Shown here one piece after another: positions 1 to 7,671 of a stretch of DNA of 64,000 bases. The DNA is from an uncultured Clostridia bacterium (GTDB lineage: Bacteria > Bacillota > Clostridia > Christensenellales > Borkfalkiaceae), in the NCBI GenBank assembly GCA_944328495.1, contig CALVHR010000006.1, positions 1-64,000 on the forward strand, in the 5' to 3' direction. The stretch's first letter is position 1; each line of letters opens with the position of its first letter. The notes beneath the pieces are model-generated. The model was not told the DNA's origin, made no database searches, and saw only the letters and a list, made by a program, of their open reading frames with translations. The translations under genes and the position numbers were made by a program.

Positions 1-80
1 TTTTACATTTCCAAACACCACAAGATTTGTTTGAACAAAATCTTGTCAAGTGTTGCACTTAGTTTGACAATTCATCTGTA

Positions 81-119
81 AGAGGGCAGCTGCCGTGTTC
101 AGCACGGCAGCTGCCCTCT
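81..119. terminator. Perfect hairpin downstream of the GNAT gene
   Basis: A 17-bp perfect stem (81-97 with 103-119) closes a 5-base loop. It lies just past the stop of the minus-strand acetyltransferase gene, so it could end that transcript. No clear U-tract follows on either strand, so intrinsic termination is uncertain. Bases 1-80 hold only a short AT-rich hairpin (21-28 with 38-45) and no gene. Confidence 0.45.
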
Positions 120-157
120 GTTTAAAATCGTTTGATCGTTGCGAAGATTTTTGTGCT

Positions 158-577
158 TTAAAGATGTTTTTGCATGGCAATGTGGGGGCATTTTTCTTCG
201 CAGAACGCATCGCCGTATGCGATATAACCTTGTTTTTCGTAAAAGGCGCGGGCGCGTTCCTGTGCGGAGAGCAAAGCGATTTTTCCGCCGCGGGCACGGA
301 TGCGCCCTTCCGCAAATTGCAAAAGCGCCGCGCCCAAATGCGCGCCGCGGAAGCGTTTTTGCACGGCGAGCCGCCCGATATGCCAGCCGTCTTGCTCTTC
401 GAAATAGCGGCAGGTCCCGGCAGGTTCTCCGTTTACGTAGAGCACCGCATGCGCCGCCCGCGCGTCCGTCTCGTCAAATTCGTTTACAAAGCCCTGTTCT
501 CTTTGAAAGACTTCTCCGCGTATTGCCGCCGCCTCGGGGCAAAGATGATCATATTCAAGAATTTTCGTTTCGTACAT
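158..577 (-). CDS. GNAT family N-acetyltransferase
   Basis: This 139-residue protein has the layout of a small GNAT acetyltransferase, which moves an acetyl group from acetyl-CoA to an amine. The acetyl-CoA-binding segment is visible at about residues 68-90 (IGRLAVQKRFRGAHLG, a variant of R/QxxGxG/A). The C-terminal SAQERARAFYEKQGY motif is typical of the ElaA/YjcF-like branch. The start is preceded by a GGAAAG ribosome binding site. It faces away from the glm operon, with a divergent intergenic region of about 140 bp. The substrate cannot be told from sequence. Confidence 0.85.
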   Translation of the reverse strand: MYETKILEYDHLCPEAAAIRGEVFQREQGFVNEFDETDARAAHAVLYVNGEPAGTCRYFEEQDGWHIGRLAVQKRFRGAHLGAALLQFAEGRIRARGGKIALLSAQERARAFYEKQGYIAYGDAFCEEKCPHIAMQKHL

Positions 578-717
578 ATTTTTCTTTCCGATTTGATTTT
601 CATAAGTAAGTATAGCACAGCTTGCGCCAAAAGAAAAGGCTTTCTGCCTAATCGTAAAAACCTTTTGCGGCGCGTCTGCATACTATGGTACTGATTTTCT
701 TTTCAAGGAGGGACGCG

Positions 718-1380
718 GTGGCGGAATATACGGTCATATCTCCCGCAACGGTCACGATCGCCGATACCGTCCGCATCGGTGCGGGCGCTGTGATTTATCC
801 CAACAATCATATTTTCGGGAATACAACGATCGGTGCGGGAGCGGTTTTGCTTCCCAACAACATCATCGAAGACAGCATAATCGGCGAAGACGCACGCATT
901 GAGGCGAGCGTTTTGCGCGGTGCGCGCGTGGGCAAAGGTGCAAGCATCGGGCCTTTTTCCAATTTGCGCGCGGGAGCGGTGATCGGTGAATACTGCCGCG
1001 TCGGCGATTTTGTGGAAATTAAGAATGCAAGTCTGGGAGCGGGCAGCAAAGTCAGCCATTTGACATATGTGGGAGATGCGGACCTCGGCGCGGACTGCAA
1101 TGTCGGGTGCGGAGTGGTGTTCTGCAATTACGATGGGGTGCAGAAGCGGCGTTCAAGAGCAGGGGACGGGTGTTTTATCGGAAGCAACGCCAACATCATC
1201 GCGCCCGTAACGTTGGGCGACGGCTGTTATATTGCGGCGGGAACGACCGTCGCGCGCGACGTTCCTGCGGGCGCGTTCGTCATCGGCCGTTCCCGACAGC
1301 AAGAAAATGCCGGACTTTCCGAAAAATACGGGTACATACTCTTAAAAAAACGCGCAAAGGGGGAGAAAAAAGATGGCTGA
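718..1380 (+). CDS. Stand-alone GlmU-like acetyltransferase (left-handed beta-helix)
   Basis: The 220-residue protein is made almost wholly of hexapeptide repeats (left-handed beta-helix). It matches only the C-terminal, glucosamine-1-phosphate acetyltransferase half of GlmU; the uridyltransferase half is absent. The segment SKVSHLTYVGDA (110-121) contains the histidine (His114) aligning with the catalytic base of GlmU, and FCNYDG follows as in GlmU. I chose the GTG at 718 because AAGGAGG sits 6 bases upstream; the open frame reaches back to 685 without a better signal. The gene overlaps glmM by 8 bases, and glmM-glmS follow, so the operon covers fructose-6-phosphate to GlcNAc-1-phosphate. 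The uridyltransferase step must be encoded elsewhere. Acetyltransferase activity is inferred from the conserved residues. Confidence 0.85.
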   Translation: MAEYTVISPATVTIADTVRIGAGAVIYPNNHIFGNTTIGAGAVLLPNNIIEDSIIGEDARIEASVLRGARVGKGASIGPFSNLRAGAVIGEYCRVGDFVEIKNASLGAGSKVSHLTYVGDADLGADCNVGCGVVFCNYDGVQKRRSRAGDGCFIGSNANIIAPVTLGDGCYIAAGTTVARDVPAGAFVIGRSRQQENAGLSEKYGYILLKKRAKGEKKDG

Positions 1381-2668
1381 ATATTTCGGAACGGACGGGA
1401 TTCGCGGCATTGCGGGGGAAGAGCTGACTGCGCGCACGGCGTTTGCGCTGGGCAATGCGCTTTGCCGTCTTCGCCGCTCTCCGCTCGTGGTGGTCGGAAA
1501 GGATACGCGCACATCGTCGGATATGCTTTCACTCGCTTTGGCGGCGGGCGTGTGCGCGGGCGGCGGAAACGTGCGGGACGGCGGCGTTCTGCCGACGGCG
1601 GCGGTCGCGTTTTTTGTGCGCAGACTGAAAGCTGATTTCGGCGTTGTGATCAGCGCTTCGCACAACCCGCCCGAATTCAACGGTTTAAAAGTGTTCGATG
1701 CGCAGGGGTATAAGCTATCCGAAAAGGAAGAAGGACGCGCGGAACGGTTTTTCGACGAATATTCGTTTGCTTCCGCCCTGCGCTGCGGAAGCTGCCGAAC
1801 CCTTTCACGGCGCGGCGATTATGCCGCCTTTCTCGCGTCTTGTTGCGAGCGTCCGCTGGCGGGGAAAAAGTTTGTTTTGGACTGTTCCAACGGCGCGGCG
1901 GGCGAGATCGCGCCCCGCGTGTTTGCGGGGCTGGGTGCACAAGTATATGCCTTCGGGCGCAGCCGTGACGGGAAAAAGGTCAACGTCGGATGCGGGGCTC
2001 TGCACCCCGAACGCATGCGGCAGGCGGTCGTGGAGACGGGTGCGGATGCGGGGTTCTGTTATGACGGCGACGCGGATCGCCTGATCGCCGCCGACGAAAC
2101 GGGCGAACTCGTGGACGGCGATAAGATCTTGTACATATTGGCAAAACACTTAAAATCTTGCGGACGTCTGCCGCAAAATGCAGTCGTTGGTACGGCGCAT
2201 ACGAATACCGGCATCGAACGGGCTCTCGAAAAAGAGGGAATATCGCTGATGCGCAGCGATGTGGGGGACAAATATGTGTCGAGGCAAATGCGAAAGAGCG
2301 GCGCGGCTTTGGGCGGCGAGCAGTCGGGCCACATGATCCTTTCGGAATATGCGACGACGGGGGACGGAATTTTGACGTCGATCAAACTTGCAGAGCTCAT
2401 CACGGAGCAACCTCTTTCCCGTCTGGCGGCGGTGCGGCTTTTGCCGCAGGTGAATGCGAGCATCCGGGTGCAGGATAAGGCGCGGGTGCTGGGCAAAGAA
2501 TCGGTGCGCTCGGCGATCGAAGCGGAGAGTGCGAATGTTGCCCGCATCGTCGTCCGCGCCTCGGGGACGGAACCGGTCGTACGCATTTTTGCGGAAGCGG
2601 AAAATATTTGTGCCGCACGCGGTGCGGTGGAACGGGTGCGGCGCGCCATCGCCGCGGCGGAGGATTGA
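1373..2668 (+). CDS. glmM: Phosphoglucosamine mutase
   Basis: GlmM converts glucosamine-6-phosphate to glucosamine-1-phosphate in the cytosol, for UDP-GlcNAc and peptidoglycan synthesis. The 431-residue sequence has all four phosphohexomutase landmarks in order: the N-terminal YFGTDGIRG, the phosphoserine loop SASHNP with Ser96, the Mg-binding DGDADR at 231-236, the sugar-specificity loop GEQSGH at 315-320, and the phosphate-binding RASGTEPVVR near residue 400. The family is usually about 445-450 residues, so this copy is slightly short. It overlaps the acetyltransferase gene by 8 bases and ends 1 base before glmS, so the three are translationally coupled. Confidence 0.97.
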   Translation: MAEYFGTDGIRGIAGEELTARTAFALGNALCRLRRSPLVVVGKDTRTSSDMLSLALAAGVCAGGGNVRDGGVLPTAAVAFFVRRLKADFGVVISASHNPPEFNGLKVFDAQGYKLSEKEEGRAERFFDEYSFASALRCGSCRTLSRRGDYAAFLASCCERPLAGKKFVLDCSNGAAGEIAPRVFAGLGAQVYAFGRSRDGKKVNVGCGALHPERMRQAVVETGADAGFCYDGDADRLIAADETGELVDGDKILYILAKHLKSCGRLPQNAVVGTAHTNTGIERALEKEGISLMRSDVGDKYVSRQMRKSGAALGGEQSGHMILSEYATTGDGILTSIKLAELITEQPLSRLAAVRLLPQVNASIRVQDKARVLGKESVRSAIEAESANVARIVVRASGTEPVVRIFAEAENICAARGAVERVRRAIAAAED

Positions 2669-2669
2669 T

Positions 2670-4439
2670 ATGTGCGGCATTGTCGGACTTGTCGCCAAAG
2701 ATAACTGCTATTCCAGGATTTTAAGTACGCTCGGCAGATTGGAATACCGCGGCTATGACTCTGCTGGCATTGCCCTTCTTTCCGAAAAAGGATTTTCTGT
2801 GCGGAAGAAAAAGGGCGGCGTAAGCAACCTTGCGGGGGAACCTCTCGCGGGGAAAACGGGGATCGGTCATACTCGCTGGGCTACGCACGGAGCGCCTTCG
2901 GATGCGAATGCGCATCCGCATATAGCCGGAAAGTTTGCGCTTGTTCACAACGGCATTGTTGAAAATTATGCGGCGCTGAAAGCCGAGCTGTTGCGGGAGG
3001 GTGAGACTTTTTTATCCGAAACAGACAGCGAGGTGATCGTTAAACTTATCGCGCGTGCATATCGCGGTGATTTTTTTGCGGCCGTGTCGTCGGTTTGCGC
3101 GCGTTTGGAAGGCGCGTACGCAATTGCGGTATTGTGTGAAGATTGTCCCGAAGAGATCGTCTGTGCGAAGTATCGAAGTCCGCTCGTTGCGGGAGTTTCG
3201 TGCGACGCGCTGTATGTTTGCAGCGACGCGCCCGCGCTGAGCGGAGAGGCGGATGCCATTGCCGCCGCCCGCGACGGGGAGTTTATCCATATCCGTGACG
3301 GAAAGATTACATTCTGTGACAGGGAAGGCAACCGTTTGGAACGCGCATTTACGCCCGTCACCGAACAGGAGCGAATGCGCGATCGGCGCCGCGGAACATT
3401 TATGGAAGAGGAGATCTTCGATATTCCGCGCGCTCTTTCCGATACGCTTGCGGCGTTGCGCCGAACGGATTTTGCGCCCTGTGCACGTGCCATGCGGAGT
3501 GCGGGAAAGGTGTTTGCCGTCGCTTGCGGAACGGCGTTCCACGCCGCGCTCGCGTTCAAGGATACGGTGGAACGTGAAGTAAAAATTCCCGTTTTGTGCC
3601 ATACGTCATCGGAATTTCGGTACCGCGACCCGCTGGTGGGAAAGGGGGATTTGGTCGTCGCCGTTTCGCAGAGCGGCGAAACGGCGGACACGTTGGAGGC
3701 GGCGCGGCTCGCCCGTTCGCGCGGTGCATATATTCTGGCAATCACCAATGTGGCGCGTTCTTCCTTGGCGTCGCTCGCCGATTTTTCGGTCGCGATGCGC
3801 GCGGGCCCCGAGATCGCCGTCGCCGCGACCAAAAGCTATAATTGCCAGTTGCTGTGCCTGTATTACGTCGCTGCCGAGCTATGTTTTTTCCGACATACGC
3901 GTTATCCTGCGTATATGGCGGAGCTTTCCGCCCTTCCCGCCGCTGCGACTGCGGCGTTCGGTACATTTTCCGCGATGGATTCGCTCGCGCAGCGTTTACA
4001 GGGCGCGCAAGGCATGTATTTTCTCGGACGCGACGCCGACGTGCGTACCGCAGCGGAAGGGGCTTTGAAAGTGAAAGAGATCGCCTATGTGTTTGCGGAG
4101 GGGTACGCGGCGGGCGAACTCAAACACGGTACGCTCGCGCTGATCGAGGACGGGTTTCCCGTGCTCGCCGTGGCAACGCGCGCGGATCTTTTCCGAAAAA
4201 CAGAAAACGCTCTCGAAGAAGTCCGTTCGCGGGGTGCGTATACCGCGCTTTTCTCACAATGTGAGGCGATTTCGGAGAGCTGTGCGGATTTTAAGTGCAG
4301 GCTGCCTGCCGTATGCGAGGCGCTCATGCCGATCATTGCCGTGATACCGTTGCAGTATTTCGCTCTGCGCATGTGCGCTTTGCGCGGGTACGATCCCGAT
4401 AAGCCGCGCAATCTCGCCAAATCGGTAACGGTCGAATAA
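2670..4439 (+). CDS. glmS: Glutamine-fructose-6-phosphate aminotransferase (isomerizing)
   Basis: GlmS makes glucosamine-6-phosphate from fructose-6-phosphate and glutamine. The ATG at 2670 gives MCGIVG, with Cys2 as the N-terminal nucleophile of the glutaminase domain; the open frame extends further back to 2454 but that part is only glmM in another frame. GHTRWATHG (66-74) is the glutamine-site motif, two SIS domains follow (about 270-410 and 440-575), and the C-terminus NLAKSVTVE is canonical. At 589 residues it is near the usual 600. It starts 1 base after the glmM stop, so a glmS ribozyme cannot sit directly upstream, and I see none before the operon. Confidence 0.97.
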   Translation: MCGIVGLVAKDNCYSRILSTLGRLEYRGYDSAGIALLSEKGFSVRKKKGGVSNLAGEPLAGKTGIGHTRWATHGAPSDANAHPHIAGKFALVHNGIVENYAALKAELLREGETFLSETDSEVIVKLIARAYRGDFFAAVSSVCARLEGAYAIAVLCEDCPEEIVCAKYRSPLVAGVSCDALYVCSDAPALSGEADAIAAARDGEFIHIRDGKITFCDREGNRLERAFTPVTEQERMRDRRRGTFMEEEIFDIPRALSDTLAALRRTDFAPCARAMRSAGKVFAVACGTAFHAALAFKDTVEREVKIPVLCHTSSEFRYRDPLVGKGDLVVAVSQSGETADTLEAARLARSRGAYILAITNVARSSLASLADFSVAMRAGPEIAVAATKSYNCQLLCLYYVAAELCFFRHTRYPAYMAELSALPAAATAAFGTFSAMDSLAQRLQGAQGMYFLGRDADVRTAAEGALKVKEIAYVFAEGYAAGELKHGTLALIEDGFPVLAVATRADLFRKTENALEEVRSRGAYTALFSQCEAISESCADFKCRLPAVCEALMPIIAVIPLQYFALRMCALRGYDPDKPRNLAKSVTVE

Positions 4440-4479
4440 AAAGGGTGCCGCCCGCAAACTTGCGGGCGGCACCCTTTTT
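4438..4479. terminator. Bidirectional intrinsic terminator
   Basis: A 19-bp perfect stem (4438-4456 with 4461-4479) and a 4-base loop, flanked by A and T runs, between the convergent glmS and the minus-strand gene at 4492. It should stop both transcripts. Confidence 0.9.
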
Positions 4480-4491
4480 GATTTTTTATGA

Positions 4492-4929
4492 TCACAGATA
4501 GGATTTGAACATCTCTTCGCTTTTCTGCTCGATGTGCAGAAGATCCTCGGCGATCTTCATGATCGCAGGATCGCACCCGCTTTCGCAGTCGCGGATGGAA
4601 CGGGTCAGTGCGGTGATGCCCATTACGGTGCCTTGCGTCATCATTTCCGCAATGTGGGCGCGTGAATCGTCCTTCAAGGTGCTCATTTTGATCGATCCCC
4701 ACATCATCGCCCGTTTGAATGCGTTCGGCTCTTTAAGTTCGAGCCCCCGTTCGTGTGCGCAGCGTGCCGCTTCGCCTGAAATGCGTTCGTATTCGTCGTG
4801 CATATTTTTCAGCTCGTCGCGCAGCGGCTCGTCTTCTGTTTCGGGCAGAATGTCTGCAATGGAAGTGAGCGCGTAATGCGCATTCCTGTAAATTTCCGCC
4901 AAAAGTTCTTCTTCTTTTTTTCCGTCCAT
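4492..4929 (-). CDS. Helical protein of unknown function, possibly ferritin-like bundle
   Basis: The 145-residue protein has no signal peptide or membrane segment and is predicted by eye to be almost all helix, with heptad-like Leu/Ile spacing throughout. It is rich in Glu, Lys and Met, and has acidic/His pairs such as HDEYER (about 44-49) that could fit a four-helix bundle of the ferritin-like or DUF2383 kind. I do not recognise a specific family. A GGGAGG ribosome binding site precedes the ATG. It is convergent with glmS and monocistronic. Confidence 0.7.
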   Translation of the reverse strand: MDGKKEEELLAEIYRNAHYALTSIADILPETEDEPLRDELKNMHDEYERISGEAARCAHERGLELKEPNAFKRAMMWGSIKMSTLKDDSRAHIAEMMTQGTVMGITALTRSIRDCESGCDPAIMKIAEDLLHIEQKSEEMFKSYL

Positions 4930-5027
4930 GATGAAAACCTCCCGAGGCCTTTTTCACAGTATGCGCGTCTTTTTTGCGTCTATACCTGCAAATGCGCGGT
5001 TTTTCTTGGTTGTTCGGGCAAAAACGC

Positions 5028-5056
5028 TTGACAACGCCGCGCACGTATGTTAAGAT
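5028..5056 (+). promoter_or_regulatory. Promoter of rplU-rpmA
   Basis: TTGACA (5028-5033), a 17-base spacer and TAAGAT (5051-5056), about 90 bases before the rplU start. A close match to a housekeeping sigma promoter. Confidence 0.85.
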
Positions 5057-5130
5057 ACCATTCGAGCCGCTCGGAGCGGGCTTTATAAGCGTGCGCATCG
5101 CACCGCCTTGGCATACGGCGAGACTGGAAA
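5057..5130 (+). promoter_or_regulatory. Candidate ribosomal protein L21 leader
   Basis: The untranslated stretch between the promoter and the rplU ribosome binding site is GC-rich and holds several short stems, for example GCGTGCGC and a CCGCC/GGCG pairing. Firmicutes rplU genes often carry an autoregulatory L21 leader at this position. The assignment rests mainly on position, so a covariance-model search is needed. Confidence 0.4.
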
Positions 5131-5146
5131 GAGGAGGTAAAAAATT

Positions 5147-5452
5147 TTGTACGCAATTATCGAAAACGGCAGCAAACAGTATAAAGTTTGCGAAGGCGAC
5201 GTCGTGAGGGTCGAAAAACTCAAAGCGGAAGTCGGCGCGTCGGTCGAGTTCAAGGTCGTGATGGTTTCGGACGATAACGGGATCAAAGCGGGCGCGGACG
5301 TCGCGAATGCGAAAGTTTCGGGTAAAGTGGAAGCGCAGGACAAGTTCAAAAAAATCGTCGTGTTCAAGTACAAGGCGAAGAAGAACGAGCGCAAAAAGCA
5401 GGGCCATCGTCAGCCCTTCACCGCAGTCAAGATCGAAAAGATCTCGCTGTAA
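5147..5452 (+). CDS. rplU: Ribosomal protein L21 (bL21)
   Basis: The 101-residue protein matches bL21 over its full length: MYAIIENGSKQYKV at the start, DKFKKIVVFKYKAKKN in the middle, and the RNA-binding basic tail KKQGHRQPFTAVKIEKI. Translation starts at the TTG at 5147, since a GAGGAGG ribosome binding site lies 9 bases before it and no better start fits. rpmA follows 22 bases later in the same transcript. The gene for the protease Prp, which usually lies between these two in Firmicutes, is missing here. Confidence 0.96.
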   Translation: MYAIIENGSKQYKVCEGDVVRVEKLKAEVGASVEFKVVMVSDDNGIKAGADVANAKVSGKVEAQDKFKKIVVFKYKAKKNERKKQGHRQPFTAVKIEKISL

Positions 5453-5474
5453 CCAATCATAGGAGGATAAATAA

Positions 5475-5753
5475 ATGATTTTCATCAGTTTATTTGCTCA
5501 TAAAAAGGGAACGGGCTCCTCGCACAACGGCCGTGACAGTGAGGCAAAGCGCCTCGGCGTGAAACGTTCGGACGGGCAGGAAGTGCTCGCGGGCAACATT
5601 CTCGTCCGTCAGCGCGGCACCAAGTTCCACCCCGGCAACAACGTCGGCATCGGCAAAGACGACACGCTGTTCGCTCTTACCGACGGCGTGGTCCGCTTTG
5701 AAAGACTGGGCAAAGACAAAAAACAGGTCAGCGTTTACAGCAAAGCACAGTAA
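5475..5753 (+). CDS. rpmA: Ribosomal protein L27 (bL27) with cleavable N-terminal extension
   Basis: The 92-residue protein is bL27 with core motifs [19 protein letters not shown] and [17 protein letters not shown]. The N-terminus MIFISLF before AHKKG is the short extension that in Firmicutes is removed by the cysteine protease Prp, exposing the tail that reaches the peptidyl-transferase centre. Cleavage here is likely after Phe7. An AGGAGG ribosome binding site lies 8 bases before the ATG. It is the last gene of the rplU operon and is followed by a terminator. Confidence 0.97.
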   Translation: MIFISLFAHKKGTGSSHNGRDSEAKRLGVKRSDGQEVLAGNILVRQRGTKFHPGNNVGIGKDDTLFALTDGVVRFERLGKDKKQVSVYSKAQ

Positions 5754-5759
5754 AGCACA

Positions 5760-5786
5760 CAACCCCTCGCGTTCCGCGAGGGGTTG
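5760..5786 (+). terminator. Terminator of rplU-rpmA
   Basis: A 12-bp perfect stem (5760-5771 with 5775-5786), a 3-base loop, then CATTTTTAG. It starts 6 bases after the rpmA stop. Confidence 0.9.
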
Positions 5787-5826
5787 CATTTTTAGCAGCC
5801 GTTCAAATTTCTTGGCGGCAGGAGCA

Positions 5827-5866
5827 AGACGGGGCGGATACGCAATTTTGCGCATCCGCCCCGTCT
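5827..5866. terminator. Hairpin convergent with the small membrane protein gene
   Basis: An 18-bp stem with one mismatch (5827-5844 with 5849-5866) lies just past the stop of the minus-strand gene at 5882. U-tracts on both sides are weak, so it may serve as a terminator or an mRNA-end stabiliser. Confidence 0.5.
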
Positions 5867-5881
5867 TATGTTTTGGTTATG

Positions 5882-6184
5882 TCAGCTGATGAGTCCGATG
5901 AAATTGGTGTAAGTATCCTGGAAGAACAGGAAAACCACGATCAATGCGAGCAACGCCAAAAAGATGATCTGAAAAATAAAGTTGCGTTTTGCCATTGCCT
6001 CCAATCCTACGACGGCGATCAGGACGAGCGCCCCGTACGTCTGGATGACTTTGAATACGTTGAGCACTCCGTCGGGCAGGAAATTGAAATTAGCATTGAT
6101 GATGAGAAGCGCAAAGACGACCACCAGCACAACGGCAAGAATTTCGCCGATAATGTCGAAAATCTTTTCCAAACCTTTAAACAT
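5882..6184 (-). CDS. Small membrane protein with three predicted transmembrane segments
   Basis: The 100-residue protein has three hydrophobic stretches (about 14-31, 47-61 and 70-88), split by short polar loops, and a basic-charged MAKRN turn before the third. The length and pattern suit a small inner-membrane protein. I do not recognise a family. A GGAGGT ribosome binding site and a good minus-strand promoter (6219-6247) precede it, and it is monocistronic. Confidence 0.7.
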   Translation of the reverse strand: MFKGLEKIFDIIGEILAVVLVVVFALLIINANFNFLPDGVLNVFKVIQTYGALVLIAVVGLEAMAKRNFIFQIIFLALLALIVVFLFFQDTYTNFIGLIS

Positions 6185-6218
6185 ACATTTACCTCCGTAT
6201 CAGAAAAAGTATGCTTTC

Positions 6219-6247
6219 ATTGTATAGCATAAAAACGGGTTTGTCAA
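6219..6247 (-). promoter_or_regulatory. Promoter of the small membrane protein gene
   Basis: On the minus strand: TTGACA (6247-6242), a 17-base spacer and TACAAT (6224-6219), 35 bases ahead of the ATG. Confidence 0.75.
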
Positions 6248-6339
6248 TTTATTTGTCCGAGGAAGCCGATATTCGGCAAGACAAGAAATGCGGTTTATGA
6301 AAGTTTTATTACTTTTTTGTAAAAAATGCAAAAAGGGTA

Positions 6340-6367
6340 TTGACAAATCCGAAATTTATGTTATAAT
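6340..6367 (+). promoter_or_regulatory. Promoter of the LacI-type regulator
   Basis: TTGACA (6340-6345), a 16-base spacer and TATAAT (6362-6367). The palindromic operator begins 15 bases after the -10 box, where a bound repressor would block initiation. Confidence 0.85.
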
Positions 6368-6382
6368 CAATTTGCAAGTGTG

Positions 6383-6398
6383 ACATTAACGTTCATGT
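6383..6398 (+). promoter_or_regulatory. LacI-type operator, copy 1 (autoregulation)
   Basis: The 16-mer ACATTAACGTTCATGT is a palindrome with a single mismatch and the central CG typical of LacI/GalR operators. It differs by one base from the perfect palindrome at 7581-7596 before the binding-protein gene. Repeating the same motif before the regulator and its likely target is strong evidence for a shared operator. Confidence 0.8.
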
Positions 6399-6425
6399 TG
6401 AAATTCAAGTAATGCGGGAAAGATG

Positions 6426-7397
6426 ATGGCAAAACGGTGCACATTAAAAGATGTGGCAATTGCGACGGGGCTTACGGTTAACTCGGTGTCCCGTGCATTG
6501 CATAATAAGTCGGATATATCGGAGCTTACGAAGAAGCGGGTGACGGAAACGGCAAAGCGGCTGGGATATGTGCCGAATTTTGCCGCATCGTCCTTGAAAC
6601 GCGGAAAGTCGTACACGGTTGCGATTCTGTTTGACAATCTGTTCAATCCATATTATAATATCATGACCCATTATCTGACGAAATATCTTGCGAACTCGGG
6701 TTATGATTTTCTGACGGTGATCGAGAACGGGGAGAAGATCACCGAATCGACCTATGAAAAGCTGTTGTCGCGCAATGTGGACGGGCTTCTCAGTTTTTTG
6801 GAACCGACCGAAGAATTCGGAAAGCGAGCGGCGCAGGCGAAATTTCCCGTTGTGGTGCTGGGGCGGCACTGTGCACAGCCGCAGACAGATTATGTATATA
6901 CCGACGACGTACGAGGCGGCTATCAGGCGGCGGCGTATCTGATCGGGAAGGGATGTAAAAATCTCTGTTTCCTGGTGGACAACCTAGAAATTTCCTGTGC
7001 AAAAGAGCGAGAAGAGGGGTTCAAAAAGTGCGTGACGGAAAAGGGTGTGACAGGCGATATCGTACTGGTGCGCGGTCGCACGTATCGTGAAATGGTGGAT
7101 GAGATCCTTGAAAATTACCCCGATTGCGACGGGATTGCGTGCTTTAACGATTACATAGCGATGTCTGCGCAGTATTTGTTGCAGCGCCGCGATCGTACGG
7201 ATATTTTCGTGATCGGGTATGATAATATTCGTCAAGAGTTTAAAGTACCCGGTGATTGCGCGACTATTTCAGCGGATAAGGACAAACTTGCCGAAGAGGC
7301 GGTCAATCTGCTGATACAGCGCGTAGAAGGGCTGTACGAAGGCGCGAGCCGTCGGCGGGTGATGGAAGTGGAAGTCGTGGAATACGACGAAGAATAA
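6426..7397 (+). CDS. LacI/GalR family transcriptional regulator
   Basis: This 323-residue cytosolic DNA-binding protein has an N-terminal LacI helix-turn-helix (about 6-25, with TLKDVAIATGLTVNSVSRAL) and hinge (about 45-60, YVPNFAASSLKRG). A periplasmic-binding-like sugar-sensing domain follows (about 62-320). It most likely controls the glycan locus downstream and itself, through the two matching palindromes at 6383 and 7581. There is a second ATG 3 bases upstream (6423); I chose 6426 for better spacing from GGGAAAG. The effector is probably a mono- or oligosaccharide released from the target glycan. Confidence 0.9.
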   Translation: MAKRCTLKDVAIATGLTVNSVSRALHNKSDISELTKKRVTETAKRLGYVPNFAASSLKRGKSYTVAILFDNLFNPYYNIMTHYLTKYLANSGYDFLTVIENGEKITESTYEKLLSRNVDGLLSFLEPTEEFGKRAAQAKFPVVVLGRHCAQPQTDYVYTDDVRGGYQAAAYLIGKGCKNLCFLVDNLEISCAKEREEGFKKCVTEKGVTGDIVLVRGRTYREMVDEILENYPDCDGIACFNDYIAMSAQYLLQRRDRTDIFVIGYDNIRQEFKVPGDCATISADKDKLAEEAVNLLIQRVEGLYEGASRRRVMEVEVVEYDEE

Positions 7398-7446
7398 CGG
7401 ATAGTCGGAGAATCGAGCGAGTTGCGCCCGAAAATGGCGCAGAGGG

Positions 7447-7490
7447 AACAAGAGCCGGCTCTTGTTTTCTGCCTGACGGCAGAAAACAAG
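7447..7490 (+). promoter_or_regulatory. Two mutually exclusive hairpins (terminator / possible attenuator)
   Basis: After the regulator stop, a perfect 20-base palindrome (7447-7466) is followed directly by TTCT-type U residues, like a terminator. A second, 13-bp stem (7461-7473 with 7478-7490) shares bases 7461-7466 with it, so both cannot form together. A similar arrangement occurs at 56546-56593. The rest of 7398-7671 holds the operator at 7581 and no gene. Confidence 0.55.
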
Positions 7491-7580
7491 TCCGATGATA
7501 AGCTCAAAAGACAAGGCTATGTGATGTCTGTTTTTCCGAGACGATGAACAAGGGGAGGAGGCTCCCTGAATTTAAGCGGC

Positions 7581-7596
7581 ACATTAACGTTAATGT
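7581..7596 (+). promoter_or_regulatory. LacI-type operator, copy 2 (glycan operon)
   Basis: ACATTAACGTTAATGT is a perfect 16-bp palindrome, 75 bases before the binding-protein start. The same motif with one change lies before the regulator gene. I could not find a confident -35/-10 pair just upstream, so the promoter position is open. Confidence 0.85.
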
Positions 7597-7671
7597 TGCC
7601 GATATGTGGCGGAAACAGGTAAAAACGGAAGGACAGCGTTCGCAATAAATTTCATCGATAGGAGGATCGAG

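Noticed and set aside
685..2669. glmS ribozyme before the amino-sugar operon
   Set aside because: No core pseudoknot motif was seen before the operon, and there is no room between glmM and glmS.
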